64,000 nucleotides of DNA, from the NCBI RefSeq assembly GCF_001522545.3, contig NC_031776.1:34477705-34541704 (forward strand), given 5' to 3'. Source of the stretch: Parus major. Its lineage: Eukaryota; Chordata; Aves; Passeriformes; Paridae. The position numbers and the translations under genes are program-made. Numbering within the stretch: the first letter of the stretch is position 1; the number at the start of each line of letters is the position of its first letter. This document shows, piece by piece, positions 51,634-61,583 of this stretch. Below the pieces are notes generated by a model. That model had not been told where the DNA came from. It was given only the letters and a program-made list of their open reading frames with translations, and did not search any database.

Positions 51634-51711
51634 AGGTTAGGGCACTGTTAGGGTAATGGTTGGACTTGATGAGCTCAGATGTTGCTTCTAACTTTAATGA
51701 TTTTGTGATTG
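51634..51711 (+). mobile_element. CR1 LINE 3' tail (old subfamily type)
   Basis: The plus-strand sequence reads GGGCACTGTTAGGGTAATGG, TTGGACTTGATGAGCTCAG, ATGTTGCTTCTAAC, and TTTAATGATTTTGTGATT. This matches the CR1 version whose end runs GGTTGGACTTGATGATCTTAGAGG-like and then the AATGATTCTGTGATT tail. It is a different tail type from the CATGGCAGGGG copy 160 bp downstream, so it is a separate and probably older insertion. About 78 bp is recognisable. Confidence 0.82.
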
Positions 51712-51783
51712 CAGAGCTCCAATTCTTAAAGAAAATGAGCTCTCAGCTTTAAGGATAGTTGCTGGCTGCAGTTAATGTATTTA

Positions 51784-51816
51784 ATTATATATATGTATAT
51801 AATATATATATGTGTT
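51784..51816. repeat. TA-rich microsatellite
   Basis: ATATATATGTATATAATATATATATGTG-type interrupted (TA)n lies between two CR1 fragments. It is simple repeat. Confidence 0.9.
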
Positions 51817-51872
51817 TATGTTAGGAAATATTTAGTAGAATCTGGCAATTTGAAAAGAGAAAGATTTAAAAT

Positions 51873-52199
51873 CAGGGCCTGAAGGGGCTCCAGGAGAGCT
51901 GGAGAGGGACTGGGGACAAGGAATGGAGGGACAGGACCCAGGGAATGGCTCCCAGTGCCAGAGGGCAGGGATGGATGGGATATTGGGAATAAATCCTTCC
52001 CTCTGAGGGTGGGGAGGCCCTGGCACAGGTGTCCAGAGCAGGTGGGGCTGGCCCTGGATCCCTGGAAGTGCCCAGTGCCAGGTTGGATGGGGCTTGGAAC
52101 ACCCTGGGATGGTGGAAGGTGTCCCTGTCCACAGCAGGGGGTGGAACTGGATGATCTTCATGGTTCCTTCCATCTTCCAGTCATTGTAGGATTCCATGA
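51873..52199 (+). mobile_element. CR1 LINE fragment, relatively well preserved
   Basis: At about 325 bp this is the longest plus-strand copy. In order: CCTGAAGGGGCTCCAGGAGA, GCTGGAGAGGGACTGGGGAC, ACAGGACCCAGGGAATGGC, TCCCAGTGCCAGAGGGCAGG, TGGATGGGATATTGGGAA, GAGGGTGGGGAGGCCCTGGC, CCCTGGATCCCTGGAAGTGC, CAGGTTGGATGGGGCTTGG, GGTGGAAGGTGTCCCTGTCC, CAGCAGGGGGTGGAACTGG, ATGATCTTCATGGTTCC and the tail TAGGATTCCATG. Its left end lies inside the last part of the reverse-transcriptase ORF. Clean wording suggests one of the youngest insertions in the window. It contains no intact ORF for reverse transcriptase or endonuclease. Confidence 0.94.
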
Positions 52200-55100
52200 A
52201 AATGCAGTAACTTGTTTCCTTCAATACCTGCAACATGAGTAAATACACCTGATAAGAATAGTGGTGGTAATTTGTATATTCTTCTCATAATGTGTCCTCC
52301 TCAAGGATTTTTGTAGGCTGAGAAAAGAAAAAATATTCATTCTTGCTCCACAGAACTGAATTAAAACCTTGTCATTGCCACCTGTGAGAGGACAGAACCC
52401 CAGTTGTTCTGTAAGTGAGAGACCAGTGGTTTCTTTTTGTTTCTGGTTATTATTTATAAATTCTGAGCAAGCAACTTTGTTATGAGACTAAACTCATTTG
52501 CAACTTGTGAATTTTTTTGACAATGCATATGTTCATGCTTCACATTTTGTCATCTCCTTTCAGGAGACTACAAGAATTTCCATCATTTCACTTGGAAAAA
52601 TTTCTGATAGCTGGGCAAAACTGTCTTAGAAAAAGATGAAGAAACTCAGAGAACAAACAGAAATATTGGATGGTGGATGAGACGAACCTAAATTTTACAA
52701 TGTAAGGAGAGGTTATCAAAGTTTCACTCTCACAGACTGGTTTCTTCTAAGGGGTTGAAGGCAAGTGGTTGTGGCAGGTCAGGTTATCATGTTGTGCTAT
52801 AGTTAGAACTCTGGACTGGTTCTGTGCTGTTGTTTGTTGAGATGACTAAGTTGTCATTTTTAATTAGCTCTATGCTCCTCTCAAAGGCTAATTACTTTAC
52901 TTTTTATCAAGAACACTTGATTGGTAATGACAAGGGTGCCATGGTTACGTATTTTTAGAGAATTCCCCAACCTGCACCATGATGTGATTTCCTGTTCCCC
53001 CTGGATTCTTTGTGCAGTAAAGCCTTCAATAAAAATAATGGTTAAGAAAATTGGAAGTTTACTGAAGGTATTGGTGGAAAAAAGTATCTCTTGATTTCTT
53101 TTTGGCAGGAAGGCCTCTGCTAATGTATTTTCTCTGTGTAAAGACAATTATGCTCAGTTTACCTCCCTGTCAGTGACACTCATGTTGCTCTGTTACCTCC
53201 ACTGAAGTTACCTCAGACAAGCTGAATTTGAAACCTTCCTTTTTTCCCTCCTCTCATTTGTCTATGGCTGTTCATCTCCCCTGGTCATCACAGAAATCTG
53301 ACTGAACTGCATCTTTATTTCCAAGTGTGGATATTGCACCACCAGACACCGACTTTCAGAGAGGGTTCACCACCTTTTTTCACCAGTACTGGGTTAGAGA
53401 GCCCTTGAAATAAACATGCAGTTACAAGTAAAACCTCTCTTTTCTTTATCAACCTGTAGATTTCTGTAATCTGTCCTTGTTTCAAACAGCAGCAGCCCAA
53501 AAAGTGATGTTTCTGTGGAGGCTCCCTCAATGGGGGAGACAGCAATGGGAGATATAAACCCTCTCCTGACATTTTATAGAAGTAGAGTTATACCCAGAGA
53601 ATGGCTGCATTTCTCCTGTTCATAAATACACTTCAGATGTGTGGTAAACCAAACTCTTCCAGGAGCTAGTCCTGAAAGAGGGAAAGGCGTTGATTTAGAG
53701 TCTACATCTGCATTCTAAGCTGCTTTGGTACCTGCTGCTGGAGAGAATTCCCTGCACCAGCAGCCTCCCCAGACTGGGCTTAGAGCTCTTCCCAGAGCAG
53801 AATCCCAGGGGAATCTAATGCTGCTCCCAATCCCCTGGAAAGGCAAAGAGGGGACAACCACCACCTTCCATTGCAGGGGGAAAGGGACTCCCTGGTGACA
53901 GCAACTCCTGTCACATCCTCCAAAATGTATTGAGAGCAGGATCAGAGGAGAGGTCTCCCTGAACTGAAGGGAAGGTCGGTGTGGTGGGATGCTGGTATGG
54001 CAGATGTGTGTCCCCAAGGTGCCAGGAGGAGCTCCTGAAGGGTGTGTTTGGCTGGGGAGGCCTGCAGGAAGGTTTTCAGTGGCAGGAACCATGTGAGGGA
54101 CATCTCTGTAGTCAGGCAGCAGGAGATGTGAAGAGGTTCTGGGGTGAAGGCACGCACAGTCCCCATGTTTTGACATTCTCCTTCTCAGAGCCAGACAGGG
54201 AATGTGGCAGCTCCAGCCACTGCAGCAGTGAAGTGTGAGTCCTTGCAGTCTACATGCAAAAAACTCCTTCTTTACTGAGCATCTCATCTTCTTAATGAGC
54301 CAGTAACACATCTAGGACTCCAGTAATTAAAGTAAGGTTTCATTACTTCTTACTGATGCCAGCACCAAGGAGGAAGGAGAGAGAGAGGGACAGGTAGGGT
54401 AGGCTGGCAATCTCTCTGGGAAACAGAAATTTGATTCCCTGCTTCCTCTGCTGCCAGAAAAATAGACAGGACTGGATCCTAAAGGTATCAAATGCCTAAA
54501 TCCTTGGAATTCAAAGTAAGTGACTGGCTAAATGCTGTGGGGATCTGAGTTTAATCTCTGTGTGCCTCAACCCTTCATCTGTCCTATAAGCACAGTGATT
54601 CTTTCCCATTCCCAGTAAAGAAAAACAATACAAATGTTATGGAAAACAAGGTGTCTATTGTTATCTTTGAATATATATATATATATAAATATCTAAGCAA
54701 GACATAAGTATTTACTTTTATTTGAGTGATGATTACATTACAGTTTTCAATTTTAGAGAGAAGTGCTTGTTGATGAACATATTGTTGTATTCCCCAGCTG
54801 TAATCTGGATACAGATTCCCCTCCAGACGTTCACCAACAGCAAGGATCAACAAGAAGGTAAGGTAAAGGTTCAGCTTTTAGAAGTCAGGCTAATAATATT
54901 CTTTCCTCAATGCAAAGCTGAGCCTGTTTCACTTTCAGGCTAACTTTCAGCATCTCTGATTTCTATGTGGTGCCTTGCTTCCAGTATAAATAAATGATCC
55001 CACATTCCGTCATGATAACATATGCTCATGCAGAGCTCAAAATTAGAAGGAATATGAAGTGTTCTATTAATTGCATGAATGTTGATTGTTAAAATCATGT

Positions 55101-55865
55101 GCTAATTGGTAATATCTGTGTGCAGTAGGTTCCCGCAATATGTGTTAGATTACATTAACTGTGCTCGTGACTCAGATATCAGCATTATGCCTTTCGTAGA
55201 AGGAGCTTTTTTAGACTTTGTGTAATTAGGTTCTATAGATTATCAGTGTAGAAAAATTAGTTGAAGGCTGTGTAAAGGGCATGTGAAGTTAGAGGAATGA
55301 GGAATACAGAGCTCCAAAGATGCATCTGCTCCTCTTTCTCATGGTGTGTGCTTCCTCACATCCTCTCCAGAGTAATTCTCACCGTGTTTGTCTTGAGCTA
55401 ATTCCCAGGGAATCCAGCACCTCACTGCCATGGTGATTACATCTGGAAGTTGCCATATTTTTTTGAGTGGGCTTTCTCCATTTTCAGTCTTTTCTTTTGC
55501 CTTCCCCAGGCTTTGATCCAAGAACCATTCAGGTACGTTACAGATAAATGAGATTATCGCCATACTCACCTATCAGCGGGGCAGTTGAGCACAGTTAGAA
55601 ACACAACTCTCCTGTACCAGATGTGCTTCCTCTCCATTCCTAATCCCTGGGGGAAAATTCATATGGATCTGTTTTGTTCACTGATGTTTTAATTTTATTG
55701 AGTGCCATGAGTATTTATTAAAGTAGGCAAGGTAGAAGGAACTGGGGCTTGGAGCTAAATGTGTGTGTTTTTAAGAAATGTGGTGGTTATTTCCACTCTG
55801 GGTGTGACAGTCAGGAGGGCTGTGCTTCCAAACTCACCCAGACCTGGGACTCTTCATCAGGAATG
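52200..55865. other. Non-coding DNA
   Basis: The longest frame is 198 codons on the minus strand (53715-54311). It is rich in Pro, Ser, Cys and His, has no recognisable domain, and I see no exon boundaries that would make it credible, so I do not call it. A (TA)n run lies at 54670-54689. The segment 54985-55260 is repeat-free AT-rich sequence with several homeodomain-like sites and is discussed separately. Confidence 0.5.
54670..54689. repeat. (TA)n microsatellite
   Basis: About eight to nine uninterrupted AT dinucleotides. Simple repeat, possibly polymorphic. Confidence 0.9.
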
Positions 55866-56139
55866 TAGTGACAGGACAGGGAGTGCTGGGTTCAAACTGA
55901 AAGAGGAGAAATTTGGGTTGGATGTACAGAAAAAATGTTTCCCTGTGAGGGTTACAAGGCCCTGACACAGGGTGCTCAGATTAAAAAAAAGCTGTGGATG
56001 CCCCTGGATCCCTGGAAGTGTCCAAGGCCAGGTTGGACAGGCCTTAGAGCAACTAAATCCACTGGAAAATGTCCCTGCCCATGGCAGGGGGTTGGAACTG
56101 TAAGTTTTTTAAGGTTCATTCCAATCCAGACCTTGCAAG
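55866..56139 (+). mobile_element. CR1 LINE fragment
   Basis: Plus-strand order is GTAGTGACAGGACAGGGAG, TTCAAACTGAAAGAGGAGAA, TTTGGGTTGGATGTACAG, AAAAAATGTTTCCCTGTGAG, GGTTACAAGGCCCTGACAC, AGGGTGCTCAGA, a local A-run (55983-55990), CCCCTGGATCCCTGGAAG, TGTCCAAGGCCAGGTTGG, CCCTGCCCATGGCAGGGGG, TTGGAACTG, and AGGTTCATTCCAATCC. The GTGACAGGACAGGGAG block marks the end of the reverse-transcriptase region in CR1. The terminal octamer is degraded. It is about 275 bp and 5'-truncated. Confidence 0.92.
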
Positions 56140-57390
56140 TTTTTGTATTTTCAGAAAAGAAGACTGAAAATTTAAAAAAATGAAAATATATTTTAAAATT
56201 ATTTGGAGAAACACCAGGCAGATTTTTCTGTTGTTAAGAAAAAAAAAAATAAAATTAAAGACTTCAAATGTTTTGTGGGTTGCATTGAGAAAAATATTCA
56301 GAGCTGGATTCCTAACTAGCATAATTTTAATTCATTTTACAGTGGACCAGCTTGGTAATGATGCAATGAATTAAAACAGGTTGTCTGAGAGGAAAAATGG
56401 ATATGCAGTTTTGGTAAAGAGAGCATTTACAGAAGCGTTAGAAGTCTTGAGTCTTATTGGGGCTGCTTCTCTAATATCTCTTGATTTACTGATCTTGAAA
56501 CAGGCAAAACCTCATGGGTTCATGAGCTTAATGTTAAGGCACACTTCATCAGTTGTCCTGAGAAATGCAAAGATTTAAGAGGAAATCAGTTTTAGCCTCC
56601 ATCCAAAATGTTGACACTGAATCAAACAGAGCATGAACTATATACACAGTTTTAATTAAAAGAAAAACTGACAAATTACCAACATTCTAGTGTTCAGAAG
56701 ATGGTTATCTGTTACAGAAATATGTTTTCTAATGCACATGCTCTCATACATGAAATAGTTTCTAGATTTATTTTATTATAATTGCAAACTATGGCACAAG
56801 CACTTCATCTTACCTACTTAAAAAATGTAAAATGTTTTCTAATTTCTTAGCAAGTCTCCCTCCTCCCTCCACTTCTGATTTCCAAAGTGATGCATCGAAA
56901 AGGATGAACAAATTTAGTAGACAAGATGACCTCTGGAAATATGTGGAAAAAACAAAACAAATAAAAAGAAAAAATTAACCAGAAGGAAGATGCTTATTGA
57001 TTTTTAAGGCAAAAAAGTTAATCTAAAATGACTACCAGCTTTCCAAAGATTAATTGTTAAATTAAGTAGATAGACATACAGTGGACACTGGATACCTGGG
57101 GGAATGAACTGCTAAATTGTTTAGTTCAGTGCACATAATTTACAAAAGGGTCTTTCTCTGTGGAAAATCTGCGTATTCCAGGGAAGGTAAAGGAGGTCCC
57201 ATGAGGATCCAGCCACTGGTGGGAGCATCTGGAGTAAATAGTGTTTGTTTCCAAGGAGGTGAAAGTAAACTAGGGAATAGAGCAAGTTGCTGCTCCATGG
57301 GGAATAACAAAAATCAGTTTTCTCTCATTTCCTTTGAACTGCTAAAAAATTGGCTAAATATTTGGAGAGTGACTTTTCACATGGGCATGG
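56140..57390. other. Non-coding spacer between two same-strand CR1 copies
   Basis: AT-rich unique sequence with A-rich runs at about 56172-56181 and 56239-56250. No gene or element is recognised. Confidence 0.55.
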
Positions 57391-57658
57391 AGGACAAATG
57401 GGAATGGTTTTGAACTGTCAGGGGGCAGGGTTAGATTAGATGTTAGAAAGGAATTCCTGGCTGGGAGGGTGGGCAGGCCCTGGCCCAGGGTGCCCAGAGA
57501 AGCTGTGGCTGCCCCTGAATCCCTGGGAGTGTCCCAGGCCAGGCTGGATGGGGCTTGGAACAACCTGGGATAGTGGGAGGTGTCCCTGCCCATGGAAAGG
57601 GGTGGAATGAGGTGACTTTAAGGTCCCTTCCATGCCAAACCATTCTGGGGTTCTGTGA
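57391..57658 (+). mobile_element. CR1 LINE fragment
   Basis: Plus-strand order is AGGACAAATGGGAATGG, TTTTGAACTGTCAGGGGGC, AGGGTTAGATTAGATG, TTAGAAAGGAATTCCTGG, GAGGGTGGGCAGGCCCTGG, CCCAGGGTGCCCAGAGAAG, CTGTGGCTGCCCCTGAATCC, CTGGGAGTGTCCCAGGCC, AGGCTGGATGGGGCTTGG, AACAACCTGGGATAGTGG, GAGGTGTCCCTGCCCATGG, GTGACTTTAAGGTCCCTTCC and the tail CATTCTGGGGTTCTGTG. It is about 268 bp, and close to the CR1 consensus wording. A long antisense open frame (57436-58125) crosses it, but that frame is an artefact of the repeat. Confidence 0.94.
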
Positions 57659-57957
57659 ACTGACAAACCCTCCCCATCAGGAGTCGGGGGCAGAGCAGAA
57701 GCACTGAGAATCCTCTGCCAGGCAGGATCCTCCCACTCTGAGCTCTGTGCACAGCCAGGAGAGCTCTGGAGAACCCAGAACTCATGGACATCACTAATTT
57801 TAACGAAGCCAAAGGGAAACCAGCACAATACTGTTCTTTCCCCCTTATTTTTTGTTCCATTGTTCAAGCTAGCAGGGTTGGCAGCCTGCAAGGGGACGTC
57901 ACTGCACAGCCCACTGTCCTCGAGAGCCACTCTGCAGCAGGGCTGAGGTCCATCAGG

Positions 57958-58027
57958 GGCTGTGGTGGCCCAGACAGCCTGGTATCTGGGCTGTGGTGGC
58001 CCAGACCAGGTATCTGGGCTGTGGTGA
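57958..58027. repeat. Small GC-rich minisatellite (2.4 copies, about 28-31 bp)
   Basis: Units begin with GGCTGTGGTG at 57958, 57989 and 58017. The first two continue GCCCAGAC and end GGTATCTG. The third stops after GGCTGTGGTGA. The first unit has a 3-bp insertion (AGC) relative to the second. The copies are nearly identical, so this is a recent local duplication. Confidence 0.88.
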
Positions 58028-58862
58028 GGAGGACAGGCTCTGTGACAGCAGGAACCAGGGGCTGCTGCCTGTGGGCTCCTGGGTGCTCCAAGAGTGCTGG
58101 TGCTGGGAGAGGAGCAATGTCTCACAGCAGGAACCTCTCTCCAGTGCTGCTCTCACCGCTTTGCAGAGCTGCATCTTCCACAGGTGTGCCAGCAACACTC
58201 TTGGAAACCAGAGCAGCCTCCCCAGAGCCTGCAGGGCCAGAGCTGATCCCAGGATCACTCCTGGCTTTGGTTGCTCACGGGCTCTGTGTGCTGCCCACAA
58301 CACGGGGTGGGCTGGAGGTCCTGCTTGACCATGCACTGCAATTTTCTGGCCATTTTTAAAAGATTTTTTGTGACCTATCAGGCCACTGGAGTGGCAGAAA
58401 TTATTTCTGCCCTGCCTTTAAGAGCTATGTTTCCCTGTTGTTAATCTACCCCATAAAAAAAAACCAACTTAAATATATACTGTGAAAAATGCTATGCCTA
58501 CTTAAGCAAGATAGTTGCCTGTAATAGTGCACCATAAAGCAATCTGAAATGTTTATTGTCTGTTCCTCAACTGCAGTTTTATTTCTTTTTAGCAATTTTT
58601 GTATCTACAGGATTTTCTGCACTATGAAAGATTCAAAAGGAGTTTTTCCCTTTCCCTGCAAACAGTCATTATTTGTCCAGCAGTTAGTACAGATACAGAA
58701 TTTTCTACAAAACTTCCAGCTTCCTAAACTTTTTCCAGTAAAAAAACATTGTTTAAATCAATAGCAAGCTTTGATATGATAGGCTTTAGAGGGCAGCCTG
58801 ACTTCCAAAGGAGCAGATAATGTTAAACAAGATGTCTTTTGTAAAGACTTAAATAGGAAATC

Positions 58863-58916
58863 AGGAAAAGAAAAGAAGGGGAGGAAAAAAAAAAGAGAAA
58901 AGGAAGAAAAAAAAAG
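58863..58916. repeat. 54-nt uninterrupted polypurine tract
   Basis: Every base from 58863 to 58916 is A or G, in GAAAAG/GGAGG/A-run blocks. It has potential for triplex formation. Confidence 0.9.
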
Positions 58917-59510
58917 CCAAGGTTAGGGGGTGGTAAAGATGTTGCTGCTGGATCTAACTCCAGAGACACAATGTGTATTTCATTGCCACGAATAAACTGT
59001 ATCCAGGGAGCGAGCAAATGAAAAAGTGAGGACAGGAGATATCTTATTTTTGTTGTTTGTTTCCAAAGAGTCCACCCCCACATAGGTCACTTGGAATTCA
59101 TTTGTCTACATCCTGGAGTGCACGTAGGGGAAAAAAAAAAATGCCTGGGATCTGAGAAAGAGGAATGCGATAGGGCATGGGAATCACAGCGTCACGGTGG
59201 TCACCAGAGCATAGTTTGGCTCGTCTTAAAACAAGCAAGCACCGTTGGACCTCTGCAGTACCAGCAAGCCGGCCGTGCTATCGGGCTACCTATCACAGCC
59301 TGAATGCTTGAGAAAAAGTGTGTGGGATTTCACCCAGAGCCTGGGGCTTTGCAGGGCTCTTGGAGCTGCTGCTTTCCTCTCGACATCCAGTACTGCTCGG
59401 TGACCTCGGCAACAATCCAGTGTACTGTTACAGTTCATTTCAATAATTAAACAGTTCAGGGATGGCAGAGCTTTCTTGTTGTCGATAGAAAATCAGGGCT
59501 GCAGTTTGTG

Positions 59511-59555
59511 CTTTTTTTTTTTTTTCTTTCTCTTTCTCCCTTCTCTTTTCCCTCT
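59511..59555. repeat. 45-nt uninterrupted polypyrimidine tract
   Basis: Every base from 59511 to 59555 is C or T: a T14 run followed by CTTTCTCTTTCTCCC-type sequence. It has opposite polarity to the purine tract about 600 bp upstream. Confidence 0.9.
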
Positions 59556-61128
59556 GCTGAAATCCGAAGTGTTTGTTTTTAATTATATTAGCTAGAGACA
59601 ATTAATTTCACAATCCAAACCAAAAAAAAACCCCACGTTTTGCGAGAAGGACTGGCAACTGGTAAATGCAATTATTATTGTAGCACATTTTCAAAGGAAG
59701 AGATCCCAGCTCCAACAAAGTCATATGTATAAAATTTCAGTCATAGAATATAGTCTCAAACAGCAGATTTACTCTGCAAGAGATGGGAGCTGCTCTCCCA
59801 TCTGGAGCTATGTTCTGTTCATGCCACGTGGACCCATTTGATACCCGCTCTGAAAAAAAAACCCAGCCAGCCAAAAAGCCCCCTGTCCACCAGATCCTCC
59901 AAGGAACTGCCTGATGAGCCCCTTTAAACTTGCCTGACGTAGAGATGATTAATACCAGCCCCTTTTTAAGCGCAGCCTCTCAACAACAACTTAAAAAAAA
60001 CACCAAAAAACCCCTCTCTATGCAAACGGCAGCATTTACATTTCTGCTGCTGGAGCGAAAAATGAAAATAATTCAACTTTATGTCTTGCAAAATTTCCTA
60101 CAATTAAAAACCTATTTTTTTTTTATTTTATATTTTTTTTGAGGCTCTGGCTGTGCCCCTTTCATTGCCCATCTGGCTGCCTCCCAGCTGCTCCCTGGCT
60201 GACTCGGTGCTCTGCCACCGGCGCGGTGGGAGCTGACGCTCGCTGCCATCTCCAGCCCCTGTTCCCAGCACTGCTCCCTCAGCATTGCAGGGCCGCTGTC
60301 TGGCCTCACTTACACTGATTTACTTTTATGGGATTCAGTCAGAATGCTACGGATTTATGCCGCTGAGGCGAACAGCGAAATTTAACTCTTGGGGTCGGGA
60401 GTGCTGGTAGGGATACAGGTCCCTAGGGAATGTTTTCTGCCGGCCCTGGTGACAGCTGTGCCAGCCCCTGCTGTCACACTCCCCATCCTGATTTACATGC
60501 CTCACAGAGCTTTTACCTTTTCCCATTTCCTACCAGTGCCACTGACATAAGAATATGAAACCAAAATATACCGAGGCGTCACTCCTTTGGAAGCCGGATC
60601 TGACATCCGTATTCCTGGTGAACAGTGTTTTGTTCCCCAAATAGCTGAATCCTTTCAGTGGGGTGGCTGCAGAGGGAAGACCAGATCCACAGAAGGGTTT
60701 TGACATAGCTGTTCTTAAATTGTAGGCCTGGTAGATGATTTTAGCTTGAGTCAGGAGTTAGCCTTTGCACAGAGAAAGTCGGACATTGTGGACGGGGGAA
60801 GCACAGCTCCAGGAATCTAACCAGGAAAATATTTTTGTTCAACAGCTGAAGCATCCTGACAGAGGAAGCATCCACTCCTTGGCACTGCAGTGGGTCTCCC
60901 TTCCCTGGTGCTCAGCCCAGGCAGGATCCTCAGGAGCTGCTCTGGCTCCAAGCAGAACCTTTGTTGTGTAAGTGCCATCCCAGCACACAGGAAATCCAGC
61001 TCCAATGCCGTGATTTTCCAGAGGGAGCCCAGCCCTATGGAGCCCTTGTTTTAAACCAGTAAAAGGGAAACTTACATGGGTGGGTTGAATCCTTATTAAC
61101 ACAACCCAGGAAAGCAGGAGCTTTACTT

Positions 61129-61246
61129 CACAGACTCACATAAGGGTTTGGGTTGGAAGGAACCCTAAAGCTCTTCTTGTCCCATCCTGCCTGCCATGGC
61201 TGGGACGCCTTCCACTAAACCAAGCCCTGTCCAATCTGGCCTTAAC
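61129..61246 (-). mobile_element. CR1 LINE 3' fragment (minus orientation)
   Basis: The tail is on the left: TTCACAGACTCACATAAGG, then TTTGGGTTGGAAGGAACCC. Inward on the reverse strand: GGGACAAGAAGAGC, CCATGGCAGGCAGGATG, AGTGGAAGGCGTCCCAG, and AGGCCAGATTGGACAGGGC. It is cut off at TGGCCTTAAC, so only about 118 bp remains. It lies 290 bp from another CR1 tail in the opposite orientation. Confidence 0.88.
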
Positions 61247-61536
61247 TTAATGAGGAATTGGTGCACAGCAGCTCTTGTGGGATGTGGGTGGTGGTAACCT
61301 TTATTACCACCCCCTCTTGGAGGCTGTCAAAACATTTTACATTAAAATAATCAACAAGAAGTAGTCTATGGGTTCCAAGTGCCAGGTAACAGCTGTCTGA
61401 GGATTATTTTCTGTGTTAAACATCTAAAGCAGGAGTTAAACACAGATCTGGCTTTAAGGCTGCAGGTGAGTTTCTCAGCTTGGCCTTCACAGTTCACACC
61501 TCCAAGTGTGACAAACCTCTCACCTCTTAATTTTTG

Positions 61537-61583
61537 TACTTGATGGTCTTAGAGGTCTTTCCCAGCCTTAATGATTCTGTGAT
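61537..61583 (+). mobile_element. CR1 LINE 3' tail (about 47 bp)
   Basis: Only the extreme 3' end is present: TACTTGATGGTCTTAGAGG, TCTTTCCCAGCCTTAATG, ATTCTGTGATC. This is the GATCTTAGAGGTC...AATGATTCTGTGATT type of CR1 terminus. It is the shortest copy called, accepted because the order and wording of the tail are unmistakable. Confidence 0.82.

Larger units (their letters stand above)
57659..61128. other. Non-coding DNA, partly GC-rich, with simple-sequence tracts
   Basis: From 57660 to 58330 the DNA is GC-rich (CCAGCAG, GCTGTGG words) and long frames are open on both strands (229 codons minus, 191 codons plus), but neither shows a recognisable domain and one runs through the CR1. Purine and pyrimidine tracts occur at 58863-58916 and 59511-59555. 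A CpG-containing stretch occurs at about 60200-60300, and unique sequence that may be conserved at 60310-60620. No gene is supported. Confidence 0.5.

Noticed and set aside
51634..51652. TTAGGG-like words resembling interstitial telomere repeat
   Set aside because: Only two separated TTAGGG hexamers, and they are part of a CR1 tail.
53715..54311. 198-codon open frame on the minus strand
   Set aside because: No recognisable domain or conserved motif, and no evidence of exon boundaries. At this length a chance frame in moderately GC-rich DNA is plausible.
57436..58125. 229-codon open frame on the minus strand (longest in the window)
   Set aside because: Its C-terminal third is antisense CR1 (57391-57658) and the rest lies in GC-rich DNA where stops are rare. 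No recognisable domain, no supporting splice structure, and an overlapping 191-codon frame is open on the other strand.
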